A stretch of DNA of 64,000 nucleotides from Dyadobacter flavalbus. GTDB taxonomy: Bacteria; Bacteroidota; Bacteroidia; Cytophagales; Spirosomataceae. Position numbers and translations under genes: made by a program. The stretch is taken from positions 62,001 to 126,000 of the forward strand of contig NZ_VBSN01000013.1 in assembly GCF_006149045.1 (NCBI RefSeq), written 5' to 3'. The notes under the pieces were generated by a model. The model had not been told where the DNA came from. It did not search any database and saw nothing but the letters and a program-made list of their open reading frames with translations. This document shows, piece after piece, positions 25,437-33,812 of this stretch (positions are counted from its first letter, which is position 1; the number at the start of each line of letters is the position of its first letter).

Positions 25437-26954
25437 ATGAGCGCTGACCAGTCCAGATATATTCCCAGAATCTGCTATGAAATTTTCGTTCGCTCCTTTT
25501 GCGATTCCAATGGAGACGGCATCGGCGACCTGAACGGGATTACTTCCAGGCTGGATTATCTTGCCGATTTGGGCATTGAGGCCCTATGGCTCACACCGAT
25601 TCATCCTTCGCCGACTTACCATAAATACGACGTTATTGATTACTACGCCATTGAACCGGAATTTGGCACAATGGACGATTTCAGGAGGCTGCTCGCGGAA
25701 GCGCATGCCAGAAACATACACATTTTTCTCGACCTGATTATAAACCATACCAGTACGTTGCATCCTTGGTTTACGGAAGCCCGCAAAGGTTCGGAAAACG
25801 CATACCGTCCGTTTTACTGGTGGATGTCGCCTGCGCAGATTGAAGCACTCGGCATTTCTGAACGGGAAACTTCCGACGATTCGCAGGTTGTATATCCTTG
25901 GCACGAAAATCCGCAGGACACGGAGAAATATTACGGACTGTTTTTCAAAGGCATGCCGGACCTTAATTATCATTCGGAACAGCTGCGCGGTGAAATTGAA
26001 AAAATCGTACGCTTCTGGCTGACGGAAATCGGTGTGGACGGTTTCAGGCTGGATGCAGCCCGGCATATATATCCGGAATGGGAAAAGGAACAGACGCTCG
26101 ATTTCTGGAAATTTTTCTCCGGAGTGGTTCAGAAGGCAAAACCCGATGCCTTTACCGTTGCCGAGGTCTGGGCTGAAAATGAAGAAGTGGCACCTTATTA
26201 TAAGTATCTGGACGCTACTTTCCATTTTGACCTGAGTTTTATGCTGCAGCGGATCGTAATTCAGGAAAGAGACGAGTTGCTGATCGAACAACTGCTGGAA
26301 AGCTATGCGCTTTTTGCCAGATACAATCCGCTGTTTATCGATGCCATTATGCTGACCAATCATGATCAGGACCGCATCGGCAGCGTTGTAGGCAATAATA
26401 AAAACAAGATAAAACTGGCTGCAAGTATCCTGCTTACGCTGCCCGGACAGCCTTACATTTATTACGGAGAAGAAATCGGGATGCTGGGCACGAAGCCCGA
26501 CCCGTATATCCGCGAACCATTTTTATGGACAGAGTGCAATGAGAACAATGAAAATACAACATGGATAAATGCAACGTTTACAACTACCAGAACGGTTTCC
26601 CCCCTTTCTGTTCAATCAGCTGACCCCGAATCTGTTTTCAGTCATTACCGTAAGCTGATCCGGCTGCGGAAGACGGAGCCTGCACTTGCCCAGATCCTGG
26701 CTCCGAACCTGCACCGCGTATGCCTGCACGATGACCAGCTACTGGCGTATTTCCGTCCGCATGTTGACAAGTCGCTTCTGATTATCCATAACCTGTGCAG
26801 TTCGCCTAAAAAACTTGTGCTTCCCAACGACAAAGCGGATTTTCTGAATGTTGTTTTTTCGACGGACCCTGTTCATTCCGGAAAGCTCAGCACCATGCAG
26901 CTGGCTCCTTTTTCCAGTCTGATCCTTTCCTTATTTCCGAAATTGCAGGGATAA
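25437..26954 (+). CDS. GH13 alpha-amylase family enzyme, cytoplasmic
   Basis: 505 residues, no signal peptide. All four GH13 regions are visible: DLIINHTS, GFRLDAARH with nucleophile Asp206, VAEVW with acid/base Glu243, and LTNHDQ with Asp310; YIYYGEEIGMLG follows. Start region has the SFCDSNGDGIGDLNGI calcium-loop type motif seen in oligo-1,6-glucosidase and alpha-glucosidase branches. Probably acts on short alpha-glucans or trehalose-related sugars inside the cell; exact specificity cannot be read. Likely co-transcribed with the Maf gene. Confidence 0.92.
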   Translation: MSADQSRYIPRICYEIFVRSFCDSNGDGIGDLNGITSRLDYLADLGIEALWLTPIHPSPTYHKYDVIDYYAIEPEFGTMDDFRRLLAEAHARNIHIFLDLIINHTSTLHPWFTEARKGSENAYRPFYWWMSPAQIEALGISERETSDDSQVVYPWHENPQDTEKYYGLFFKGMPDLNYHSEQLRGEIEKIVRFWLTEIGVDGFRLDAARHIYPEWEKEQTLDFWKFFSGVVQKAKPDAFTVAEVWAENEEVAPYYKYLDATFHFDLSFMLQRIVIQERDELLIEQLLESYALFARYNPLFIDAIMLTNHDQDRIGSVVGNNKNKIKLAASILLTLPGQPYIYYGEEIGMLGTKPDPYIREPFLWTECNENNENTTWINATFTTTRTVSPLSVQSADPESVFSHYRKLIRLRKTEPALAQILAPNLHRVCLHDDQLLAYFRPHVDKSLLIIHNLCSSPKKLVLPNDKADFLNVVFSTDPVHSGKLSTMQLAPFSSLILSLFPKLQG

Positions 26955-27023
26955 TACGGCTGTCAGCAGTAAGTTATGCAGTATGTTCGGCTTTAATCCT
27001 AAATCCCGTTTAACCTGAACAAA

Positions 27024-28037
27024 ATGATGAAATCCGGAATTTCTTTGATCTTTCTTCTTTTCGTGCTTGTATATCCCGCCTCTGCGCAGAAATCCTATCC
27101 GACCATGGGCAAGATTATTTATGAAGACCCGGCATTTAAAAAACTGCTTCCGGAAGATTCGAAAGTGGAAGTAATTGCCTCGGGTTTTCAATGGTGCGAA
27201 GGACCGGTTTGGGTGAAAGACAGCAGTTTTCTGCTTTTTTCGGATGTACCTGAAAATAAGGTATTCAAATGGAATGAAAAGAAAGGCCTTTCCGTTTTCC
27301 TTGAACCTTCGGGCTACACCGGACGCGGATATTACAGCGATGAACCCGGCAGCAACGGCCTGATCATCGACAACAAAGGCCGCCTGGTTTCCTGCGAACA
27401 CGGCGACCGCAGAATTTCGGCCATGCCGCTGAACGCAGGCGGAAAAGTGACGCTTGCCGATCATTTCCAGGGTAAAAGATTTAACAGCCCGAATGATATT
27501 GTACAACATGCCAACGGTAGTTTTTACTTCACCGATCCTCCTTACGGCATGAATAAAAAACAGGATGATCCTACCCGTGAAATCCCGCAGTTCGGCGTTT
27601 ACCGCATTGATCCGGACGGGAAAATTACGCAGCAGATTTCCGATCTGAGCAGACCAAACGGCATTGCATTTTCTCCGGACGGCAAAACGATGTATATCGC
27701 TCAGTCTGACCCTGAAAAAGCGATATGGATGGCTTATCCGGTCGCTGAAACCGGAAATGTCGGTAAAGGGAAAATTTTGTACGATGCCACATCTTTGAGC
27801 AAATCGGGCATAGCCGGTTTGCCGGATGGCTTGAAAGTGGATAAAGACGGAAATATCTGGTCGTCAGGCCCGGGCGGATTATTCGTGATCAGTCCGGCCG
27901 GCAAACTGCTTGGAAGAATCGTTTTGAATGAACTTACTTCCAACTGCGCATGGGGAAATGACGGCTCTATGCTTTATATGACCGTGGACGGTTACCTGTG
28001 CCGCATCAAAACCGGCACCAAAGGTGCCGGCTGGTAA
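27024..28037 (+). CDS. Secreted SMP-30/gluconolactonase-like beta-propeller
   Basis: 337 residues; signal peptide MMKSGISLIFLLFVLVYPAS ending ASAQ. SMP-30/Gluconolactonase/LRE fold: metal Glu in WCEGPVWV, GLIIDNKGRLVSCEHGDRRI, NSPNDIVQHANGSFYFTDPP, SRPNGIAFSPDGKTMYIAQS, and GLPDGLKVDKDGNIWSSG. Such enzymes hydrolyse aldonolactones. Periplasmic. Its 3' end (28012-28030) encodes a perfect hairpin that also serves the convergent gene. Confidence 0.92.
   Translation: MMKSGISLIFLLFVLVYPASAQKSYPTMGKIIYEDPAFKKLLPEDSKVEVIASGFQWCEGPVWVKDSSFLLFSDVPENKVFKWNEKKGLSVFLEPSGYTGRGYYSDEPGSNGLIIDNKGRLVSCEHGDRRISAMPLNAGGKVTLADHFQGKRFNSPNDIVQHANGSFYFTDPPYGMNKKQDDPTREIPQFGVYRIDPDGKITQQISDLSRPNGIAFSPDGKTMYIAQSDPEKAIWMAYPVAETGNVGKGKILYDATSLSKSGIAGLPDGLKVDKDGNIWSSGPGGLFVISPAGKLLGRIVLNELTSNCAWGNDGSMLYMTVDGYLCRIKTGTKGAGW
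28008..28030 (-). terminator. Terminator embedded in the end of the SMP-30 gene
   Basis: CCGGCACC-AAA-GGTGCCGG is a perfect 8-bp stem; on the minus strand it is followed by TTTTG. It lies 15-38 bases past the stop of the minus-strand lipoprotein gene, inside the last codons of the plus-strand SMP-30 gene, so it is both coding and terminator sequence. Confidence 0.65.
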
Positions 28038-28045
28038 AATCAATT

Positions 28046-28579
28046 TTACTTGTCCGCTACTTTCCTGACCGTTCTCAATGTATTTTCGACATCTCTTTTG
28101 ACGATCGGCCAGTTTGTTTTGCCCTCGCGGTAAATACGGGTATATGCCTTGTAAAGCGTAATCTGATCCGCACTGATTTGGTCGAGTTCGGTGGATATGG
28201 TTTCTTTCTGCGTCTGATCCGCCGTTTTGTACTCGTTCAGCAGCACATTCCAGCGTCTTTCCAGCACGTCGAGTTCGTAAATAATCACTTCGCCTACTTT
28301 GTCCATATCCTCGTACTGAACAAGGAGCTGGGCATTGCTGCCGGTACCTCCGCCGGAACCTGCACGGATGCTTAAATCGTCCGCTGTAACTCTGTCATAA
28401 TCCCTTCTGTAAGCACTGCGGCTGGCAGCATCTTCCCTGCGGTTAATTCTGTCCCTTTCGGCCCGGCTGTACCGATCGCCGGAATAAGTTCCGTGCCTCC
28501 GGTCATAGTTCCGCTGCAATGTTTCGGAACAGGAAACTCCCGTTACAAAAAGGATGATACAATAAACTAGATTTTTCAA
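28046..28579 (-). CDS. Hypothetical lipoprotein
   Basis: 177 residues. Lipoprotein signal with lipobox VSC at about residue 15-17 (ILFVTGVSCSE). The mature part begins with a strikingly Arg/Asp/Tyr-rich stretch (residues 20-65: RNYDRRHGTYSGDRYSRAER and similar), then a Gly-rich linker and a long helical region (LLVQYEDMDKVGEVIIYELD ... QISADQITLYKAYTRIY). No family recognised. Convergent with SMP-30 (8 bases apart) and 11 bases downstream of an outer-membrane protein gene, so those two form a unit at the cell envelope. Confidence 0.7.
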   Translation of the reverse strand: MKNLVYCIILFVTGVSCSETLQRNYDRRHGTYSGDRYSRAERDRINRREDAASRSAYRRDYDRVTADDLSIRAGSGGGTGSNAQLLVQYEDMDKVGEVIIYELDVLERRWNVLLNEYKTADQTQKETISTELDQISADQITLYKAYTRIYREGKTNWPIVKRDVENTLRTVRKVADK

Positions 28580-28590
28580 GATTTCCCGTT

Positions 28591-29109
28591 TTAAAAGTTA
28601 TGTCTGAGGCCTACGCTCAGGTTTGGATTGAAGTAAAATATCTTCGGGATCAGTTCTGCATAGCCGCCGCCTTCCACAAAGAAAGAAGCCGGTCTGGTTC
28701 CGAAGAAAAATTCGATCCCGACAGTTCCCGACGGCCCTGTTGAAATGTTGGTGGTATGAACCGATTTTACGTCCCGGTTGGGATAGTAGCGCCGCGAATT
28801 CACCTGAACCCCGACACCCGCATAGGTCGTGATTCTTTCATTGAGCAAGGGCACATACCACAGATAAGTACCATTGAACATGACACCCACTCCGCCCAGT
28901 AAATCATTGCTGACTTTGTAATTATCCTTGCCTTTAAACAGACCGATATAAGTACCGACACTTAAATCCAGTGCATTTCGGTCGCCGTATTTTCGCACAC
29001 TGACTGCAATGGGCTCGCCTACTTCAAAACCGACAGCCCACCGCTGGACCTGCGCATTTGCCGAAATTACAGAAAGGAAGAATGAAGCGCTGAGAATAAA
29101 TTTTTTCAT
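28591..29109 (-). CDS. Outer-membrane beta-barrel protein, hypothetical
   Basis: 172 residues with signal peptide (MKKFILSASFFLSVISANAQ). The mature protein has alternating beta strands (WAVGFEVGEPIAVSVRKYGD, ALDLSVGTYIG, GVGVMFNGTYLWYVPL, TYAGVGVQVNSRRY) and ends in NLSVGLRHNF, a terminal aromatic typical of barrels inserted by BAM. Function unknown. Upstream of the lipoprotein at 28046 in the same direction with 11 bases between. Confidence 0.75.
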   Translation of the reverse strand: MKKFILSASFFLSVISANAQVQRWAVGFEVGEPIAVSVRKYGDRNALDLSVGTYIGLFKGKDNYKVSNDLLGGVGVMFNGTYLWYVPLLNERITTYAGVGVQVNSRRYYPNRDVKSVHTTNISTGPSGTVGIEFFFGTRPASFFVEGGGYAELIPKIFYFNPNLSVGLRHNF

Positions 29110-29311
29110 AACAGAATACTATGGCCAGAGAAAATCTGTTTTGGCCGTGAAAGAAATAACTATTGCGGGTACAACAAAAATAGTGCCATCGTATATTCAT
29201 CCGTGAAATACGCCCTGTTGATCAAACTAATGCGACTTTATTGTTTCAGGAGCAATTTCTTTCTAATATTGGGGCCAGTTAAAGTCCGATTTTTTACTAA
29301 ATATCACACCG

Positions 29312-29815
29312 GTGGCCCCAATAAAGAAGAAAAGTATTTTCAATGCCAAAGATTTAATAGCGTATTTTCTTGTTGCAGGCACAGGTGCAGTTATCCAATT
29401 GGTTTCCAGCAGTTTAATTCAGGATTGGTTTGATATTTCATGGAGCGCATCCATTGTTCCGTCTTATATGGTCGGATTTGTGGTGGGTTTTATCCTCACC
29501 AAACTGTTTGCTTTCGACGCCAGAAAAAGCAATCAGACGCGCCGTGAAATGATCAAATTCTTTATGGTTGCATTGGTTTCGCTGGCTGTAACGCAAATAT
29601 TTACCGTTGGCTCTTTCAAGCTTGCTACCGAAGTACTGGGATTTGAGATTTACAAGTTAAAACTGCCGTTTTCCAGAAAGGAAGTCAACGTCACTGAAAT
29701 GGGTTCGTACCTCACCGGAATGGGTTTCAGCTTTGTTAGCAATTACATACTTCACAAAACATTTACCTTCAAAAGCACAGGATTTTACAACCGGCTTAAA
29801 GTTCTTATCAGCTGA
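29312..29815 (+). CDS. GtrA family membrane protein
   Basis: 167 residues starting at GTG 29312; no ATG exists between the upstream stop at 29264 and this codon. Four membrane helices (about 14-32, 45-64, 82-105, 130-150) and the GtrA hallmarks YFLVAGTGAVIQLVSS, SYMVGFVVGFILTKLFAF and SNYILHKTFTF. GtrA proteins are thought to flip or move undecaprenyl-linked sugars across the inner membrane. An insert (EIYKLKLPFSRKEVNVTEMG) sits between helices 3 and 4. Convergent with the thiolase gene, four bases apart. Confidence 0.88.
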   Translation: MAPIKKKSIFNAKDLIAYFLVAGTGAVIQLVSSSLIQDWFDISWSASIVPSYMVGFVVGFILTKLFAFDARKSNQTRREMIKFFMVALVSLAVTQIFTVGSFKLATEVLGFEIYKLKLPFSRKEVNVTEMGSYLTGMGFSFVSNYILHKTFTFKSTGFYNRLKVLIS

Positions 29816-29819
29816 TCGC

Positions 29820-31004
29820 TTACAGCTTTTCCACAATAACCGCGGAAGCACCGCCGCCGCCGTTGCAAATCGTTGCCAGTCCGTATCTGCCGTTGTTTTG
29901 TTCCAGAACGGAAAGCAGCGTTGTTAAAATACGTGCACCGGAAGCGCCCAGCGGATGTCCCAGTGAAACGGCCCCGCCAAATACGTTTACCTTGTTAATG
30001 TCCAGTCCGAGGATCTTGATATAAGCCAGTGCAACTGCCGAAAACGCTTCATTTACTTCAAAATAATCAATTTCCTCCAGCGACAAGCCGGCTTTTTTAA
30101 GTACTTTCTGGGTAGCCAGGACCGGTGTAGTTGTAAACCATGCGGGGTCCTGTTCTGCATCTGCATAGGCTACAATGCGGGCAACCGGGTTGATGCCGGA
30201 TTCCTCAAGCGTTGCTTTTCCGCTCAGTACAATGGCTGCCGCGCCGTCGTTGATGGTGGAAGCATTGGCCGCGGTAACCGTTCCGTCTTTTGAAAATGCC
30301 GGTTTTAACGAAGCGATTTTCTCAAATTTCACACGCCTGAATTCTTCATCTTCCGCTACGAGTGCCGGCTCGCCGCCTTTTGGCGAAGGTACTTCAACAG
30401 CAACAATCTCTCCGGAAAAATATCCTTTTCCGGTGGATTCTGCGCTTAATGTATAGGAACGGATGGCATATTCGTCCTGTTCCTCGCGTGAAAGTGAATA
30501 CCTGGAAGCGGTACGGTCGCCGCAGATGCCCATACCGATCTGGTCGTAAACGTCTGTAAGGCCGTCTTTCAAAAGCCCGTCCACAATTTCTCCGTTTCCG
30601 TATCCGTACCCGTTTCTGGCTTTTGGCAGGTAATAAGGAATCTGCGACATGCTTTCCATGCCGCCTGCAACGATCAGTTCCGAATCGCCAAGCTGAATAG
30701 ACTGGGCACCCATTGTCACAGCCTTCATTCCAGAGGCACAAACTTTATTGACAGTCGTACAGATCACTGATGCGGGCAAACCGGCATAAATTGCTGCCTG
30801 TCTTGCCGGGGCCTGGCCCATATTGGCTGAAATGACATTGCCCATCAAAACTTCCTCCACACGTTCCGGATCTGCACCGGATTTTGAAAGCGCATGCCGG
30901 ATGGCGGTCGCACCGAGCTTTGCCGCATGAACCGATGCCAGACTGCCACCAAAACTGCCGATCGGGGTACGTACGGCGGATAATATAAAAACCTCTTCTT
31001 TCAT
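29820..31004 (-). CDS. Acetyl-CoA acetyltransferase (thiolase)
   Basis: 394 residues from ATG 31004; a longer frame to 31082 would add 26 residues with no thiolase similarity. Starts EVFILSAVRTPIGSFGGSLA, with nucleophilic Cys89 in NKVCASGMKAV, GGMESMSQIPYYLP, NEAFSAVAL, SLGHPLGASGAR and the active-site CNGGGGASA. Condenses or cleaves acetoacetyl-CoA in the cytoplasm. Alone, without neighbouring beta-oxidation genes. Confidence 0.95.
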   Translation of the reverse strand: MKEEVFILSAVRTPIGSFGGSLASVHAAKLGATAIRHALSKSGADPERVEEVLMGNVISANMGQAPARQAAIYAGLPASVICTTVNKVCASGMKAVTMGAQSIQLGDSELIVAGGMESMSQIPYYLPKARNGYGYGNGEIVDGLLKDGLTDVYDQIGMGICGDRTASRYSLSREEQDEYAIRSYTLSAESTGKGYFSGEIVAVEVPSPKGGEPALVAEDEEFRRVKFEKIASLKPAFSKDGTVTAANASTINDGAAAIVLSGKATLEESGINPVARIVAYADAEQDPAWFTTTPVLATQKVLKKAGLSLEEIDYFEVNEAFSAVALAYIKILGLDINKVNVFGGAVSLGHPLGASGARILTTLLSVLEQNNGRYGLATICNGGGGASAVIVEKL

Positions 31005-31124
31005 GATTAAATTATTTGTCAGGTTGCCGGGGAATATAAAAACCATACCTGTAACTGGCAATTGACCGGTTTTCATATGCAAGAAAAAAGTTTTTTACAT
31101 CCGTGCAAGCGGACCTTTTCACCA

Positions 31125-31153
31125 GAACAGCCGGATCAATGATCCGGCTGTTC
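31125..31153. terminator. Hairpin between the DUF6814-like and thiolase genes
   Basis: GAACAGCCGGATC-AAT-GATCCGGCTGTTC is a perfect 13-bp stem with a three-base loop. It lies past the end of the minus-strand gene at 31230 and may terminate it, but no U-tract follows on that strand; the plus strand has CTTTTCC. Termination role is probable rather than certain. Confidence 0.5.
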
Positions 31154-31229
31154 CTTTTCCGAGGGCCGTACGGACCCTGTTCTATTGTCTTTTTTGAAAA
31201 CTGGAAAATATTTCCGGTACAGCGCATTT

Positions 31230-31481
31230 TTACAGATCCGCCGAACTTTCCGGCAAATGCTCGTACTCGCCTTTCCACGCATAATAACCGAAAATAACAA
31301 GCCCGGCACAAATCGGGATAAAAATCAGGATGATAATAGACCATTGCAAAGTTGTATTTGTACGCGCTACACCTTCTGCAGAAGCGGCGATTTTATCCAT
31401 TGCCTGCATTAACAGAAAGGCAATAATCACAGGGCCCAGCAGCATCCACAATATTCCGAGCAACTTTTTTAATCCATTCAT
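31230..31481 (-). CDS. Small two-helix membrane protein next to MFS transporter
   Basis: 83 residues: helix one about 8-28 (LGILWMLLGPVIIAFLLMQ), an external loop (DKIAASAEGVARTNTTLQ), helix two about 46-68 (WSIIILIFIPICAGLVIFGY) and an acidic tail. It resembles the small DUF6814-type proteins annotated beside MFS transporters in Bacteroidota; I am not certain of the family number. Located 51 bases downstream of the MFS gene on the same strand, which suggests an accessory role. Confidence 0.7.
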   Translation of the reverse strand: MNGLKKLLGILWMLLGPVIIAFLLMQAMDKIAASAEGVARTNTTLQWSIIILIFIPICAGLVIFGYYAWKGEYEHLPESSADL

Positions 31482-31532
31482 TTTTTTAGTATTTTAAAAT
31501 AATTATCAGAATTCCGAAAGGTTCTCTTTTAC

Positions 31533-33068
31533 TTAGTCCATTACATTTTTGTCCCCTTTGTTATCAATATAAACCGCACCGATCACGAATGAAAGTGCTG
31601 CAATTCCGATCGGGTACCAAAGTCCGGAAAGTGGCGTGGAACCACTGAATGAAGCAACGAGCGTCGCAATAAAAGGTACAAGTCCGCCAAAAACACCGTT
31701 TCCGATATGATACGGCAGTGACATGGAAGTATAGCGGATCTGCGTCGGGAACAATTCTACAAGAAAGGCAGCAATGGGGCCATAAACCATCGTAACGAGC
31801 AAAACCTGGAAGAAAACGAGTACAATAATGGTAATATATGTACTTCGCGGAAGCGTTACGTCTTTGATAATCGTTTGCGGTTCGGGCATAGGCGCCAGTA
31901 CATCGTCCGGAATGATGATTACGTTGGACTCCTTGAATGTCATTCCGCTTTGAAGCGTTTTGAAGGAAGTTGTGGTGATTATGGAATCCTTGGTGTCTTT
32001 CACAAGGCCCCTTTCCACTATCGGCGCGGTTGCACTTTTCAGTTCGGTTTTTTCAAATTCCTTTACGTTTGTGGCATCTATAAAATACTGGTATATCGGT
32101 CTGTAAAACACAACACCCAGCAACATGCCCGCAAGCATGATCCATTTTCTTCCGACCTTGTCGCTCCATGTCCCGAATACGACAAAGAACGGCGTTGCAA
32201 AAAGTATCGCCCAAAGCAGGATATAGCGCGACTCATTGAAATCCAGCCTGCAGGTATTTTCAAGAAATGACTGCGCGTAAAACTGTCCGGTGTACCAGAT
32301 TACGCCCTGCCCCATTGTTGCACCGAACAAGGCCAAAAGCACCATTTTGAAATTCGCCTTTTTCTGAAAACTTTCCTTTAACGGATTCGAAGAAATTTTC
32401 CCTTCTGCTTTCAGCTTGGAGAAAACCGGCGACTCATGCATTTTCATCCGGATGTAAACCGAAACGCCAACAAGCAGAATGGACAACAGGAAAGGAATCC
32501 GCCAGCCCCAGTCAGCAAACTTGTCTGCACCGATGATGTTTTTGGTAAGTACAATAACGCCCAGCGACAGGAACAATCCGAGTGTGGCCGTGGTTTGTAT
32601 CCAGCTTGTAAAAAATCCTCTTCTGCCTACAGGTGCATGTTCGGCCACGTAAGTAGCAGCGCCGCCATATTCCCCGCCCAGCGCAAGTCCCTGCACCAGC
32701 CGCAGGATCAATACCAGAATGGGCGCCGCATACCCGATGCTTGAATAAGACGGGATCAGTCCGATCAGGAAAGTGGAGCCGCCCATTAAAACCAGTGTCA
32801 GTAAAAAAGTATATTTCCTGCCGATCAGATCACCAAGGCGTCCGAAAACCAGTGCACCGAACGGCCGCACGATAAACCCTGCTGCAAAAATGGCCAGCGT
32901 GTTGATCAATGCGGAAGCGCCGGCATCGCTCGGGAAAAGCTGCTGGCCTATGATGACTGCAAGGCTGCCGAAAATATAGAAGTCATACCATTCTATTAAT
33001 GTACCGAGTGAAGAGGCAGCAATTACCTGTGTAATGCTTTGTGTAACATTTTTGTCTGTCGAATGCAT
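31533..33068 (-). CDS. MFS transporter, metabolite:H+ symporter type
   Basis: 511 residues from ATG 33068 (33128 would add 20). Twelve-helix MFS with MHS-family signature LGTLIEWYDFYIFGSLAVII and the loop motifs VFGRLGDLIGRKYTF and GTWSDKVGRKW. Members move dicarboxylates, shikimate or osmolytes with protons. Between the eighth and tenth helices is an unusual hydrophilic insert of about 80 residues (roughly 340-420, NVKEFEKTELKSATAPIVER to PEPQTIIKDVTL), probably periplasmic. Followed by the 83-residue two-helix membrane protein. Confidence 0.9.
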   Translation of the reverse strand: MHSTDKNVTQSITQVIAASSLGTLIEWYDFYIFGSLAVIIGQQLFPSDAGASALINTLAIFAAGFIVRPFGALVFGRLGDLIGRKYTFLLTLVLMGGSTFLIGLIPSYSSIGYAAPILVLILRLVQGLALGGEYGGAATYVAEHAPVGRRGFFTSWIQTTATLGLFLSLGVIVLTKNIIGADKFADWGWRIPFLLSILLVGVSVYIRMKMHESPVFSKLKAEGKISSNPLKESFQKKANFKMVLLALFGATMGQGVIWYTGQFYAQSFLENTCRLDFNESRYILLWAILFATPFFVVFGTWSDKVGRKWIMLAGMLLGVVFYRPIYQYFIDATNVKEFEKTELKSATAPIVERGLVKDTKDSIITTTSFKTLQSGMTFKESNVIIIPDDVLAPMPEPQTIIKDVTLPRSTYITIIVLVFFQVLLVTMVYGPIAAFLVELFPTQIRYTSMSLPYHIGNGVFGGLVPFIATLVASFSGSTPLSGLWYPIGIAALSFVIGAVYIDNKGDKNVMD

Positions 33069-33142
33069 TGGTTTAGAAATGGTGAGAAACGAAACATTTA
33101 GCTCAATAAGGCGGAAGTGCGGTTTCATTACTCATTGCAAAC

Positions 33143-33173
33143 AAAAAAGCTCCCGTTCGTAAACGGGAGCTTT
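33143..33173 (-). terminator. Intrinsic terminator of the Asp-rich protein gene
   Basis: AAAGCTCCCGTT / AACGGGAGCTTT stem with a four-base loop (33146-33173), followed on the minus strand by TTTTTTGT. It sits 35 bases past the stop of the gene at 33208. Confidence 0.85.
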
Positions 33174-33207
33174 CTGCTAGTCAGTTATATTTTATCGGCT
33201 GATCGGA

Positions 33208-33492
33208 TTACAACAGATCGTCATCGTCGTCGTCGTCATCCAAGTCGATAATTTCATCTCCGTCTACAATAACGGGTTCCTCATCAATGAAATCATCATC
33301 GTCATCATCATCAACCGTCGTATCATCAATGTCTACATCATCTTCATCGTCGTCATCATCTCCAACCAGATCCGGGTCTTCTGCTACCGGACGTTGCGTC
33401 TGTGTGTTTGACGGATAATCGGGAAATACAGGTGCTTCTAAAATTGGCTTGCTGGTATCAAGTATTGCAGGCTCTCCTCTTTCGCGTATCAT
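33208..33492 (-). CDS. Asp-rich low-complexity protein (94 aa)
   Basis: 94 residues. The first 40 are ordinary (MIRERGEPAILDTSKPILEA, PVFPDYPSN). From about residue 43 onward the sequence is almost entirely Asp with a few Glu, Val and Ile, in runs of up to eight Asp, ending DDDDLL. No signal peptide. The DNA is built of GAT/GAC triplet repeats, prone to slippage in frame. Possibly a Ca2+-binding, chaperone-like or intrinsically disordered protein; no family recognised. It has its own intrinsic terminator, which supports expression. Confidence 0.7.
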   Translation of the reverse strand: MIRERGEPAILDTSKPILEAPVFPDYPSNTQTQRPVAEDPDLVGDDDDDEDDVDIDDTTVDDDDDDDFIDEEPVIVDGDEIIDLDDDDDDDDLL

Positions 33493-33812
33493 GACATTTA
33501 TAGTTAAATGGTTATAGAATATCTATTTGTTTTAATTTGTTAAATAATCATTCCACAACATGCATTTATATCCGCAAAAAACGCCGTATCCATACAATGA
33601 AGGCACATTGTCATTTGGTTATGTGTAAAAACCTGATGAAATTGCTTTAAAATCATTGCTTCGCTTTCCGGAGAAATGGCCTGAATAACGGCTCGGCAGA
33701 ATACAATGCGTAATTCCATCTACACCTTTAAACCCACAAACCCGACTGTCCGCGCAGGACAATGTTAAAAGATCGTTACCTTTTCTATTTTCCTAAACCC
33801 CATTTCTAACCG
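33493..33812 (+). other. Divergent intergenic region
   Basis: 320 bases between the Asp-rich gene and the CBM9-like gene. No ORF worth reporting. A TTACCTTTTC stretch near 33776 resembles a weak -7 box about 30 bases before the CBM9-like start; nothing else stands out. Confidence 0.4.

Noticed and set aside
25584..26363. 259-codon minus-strand frame
   Set aside because: Antisense to the GH13 gene whose catalytic motifs are unmistakable; composition is not protein-like.
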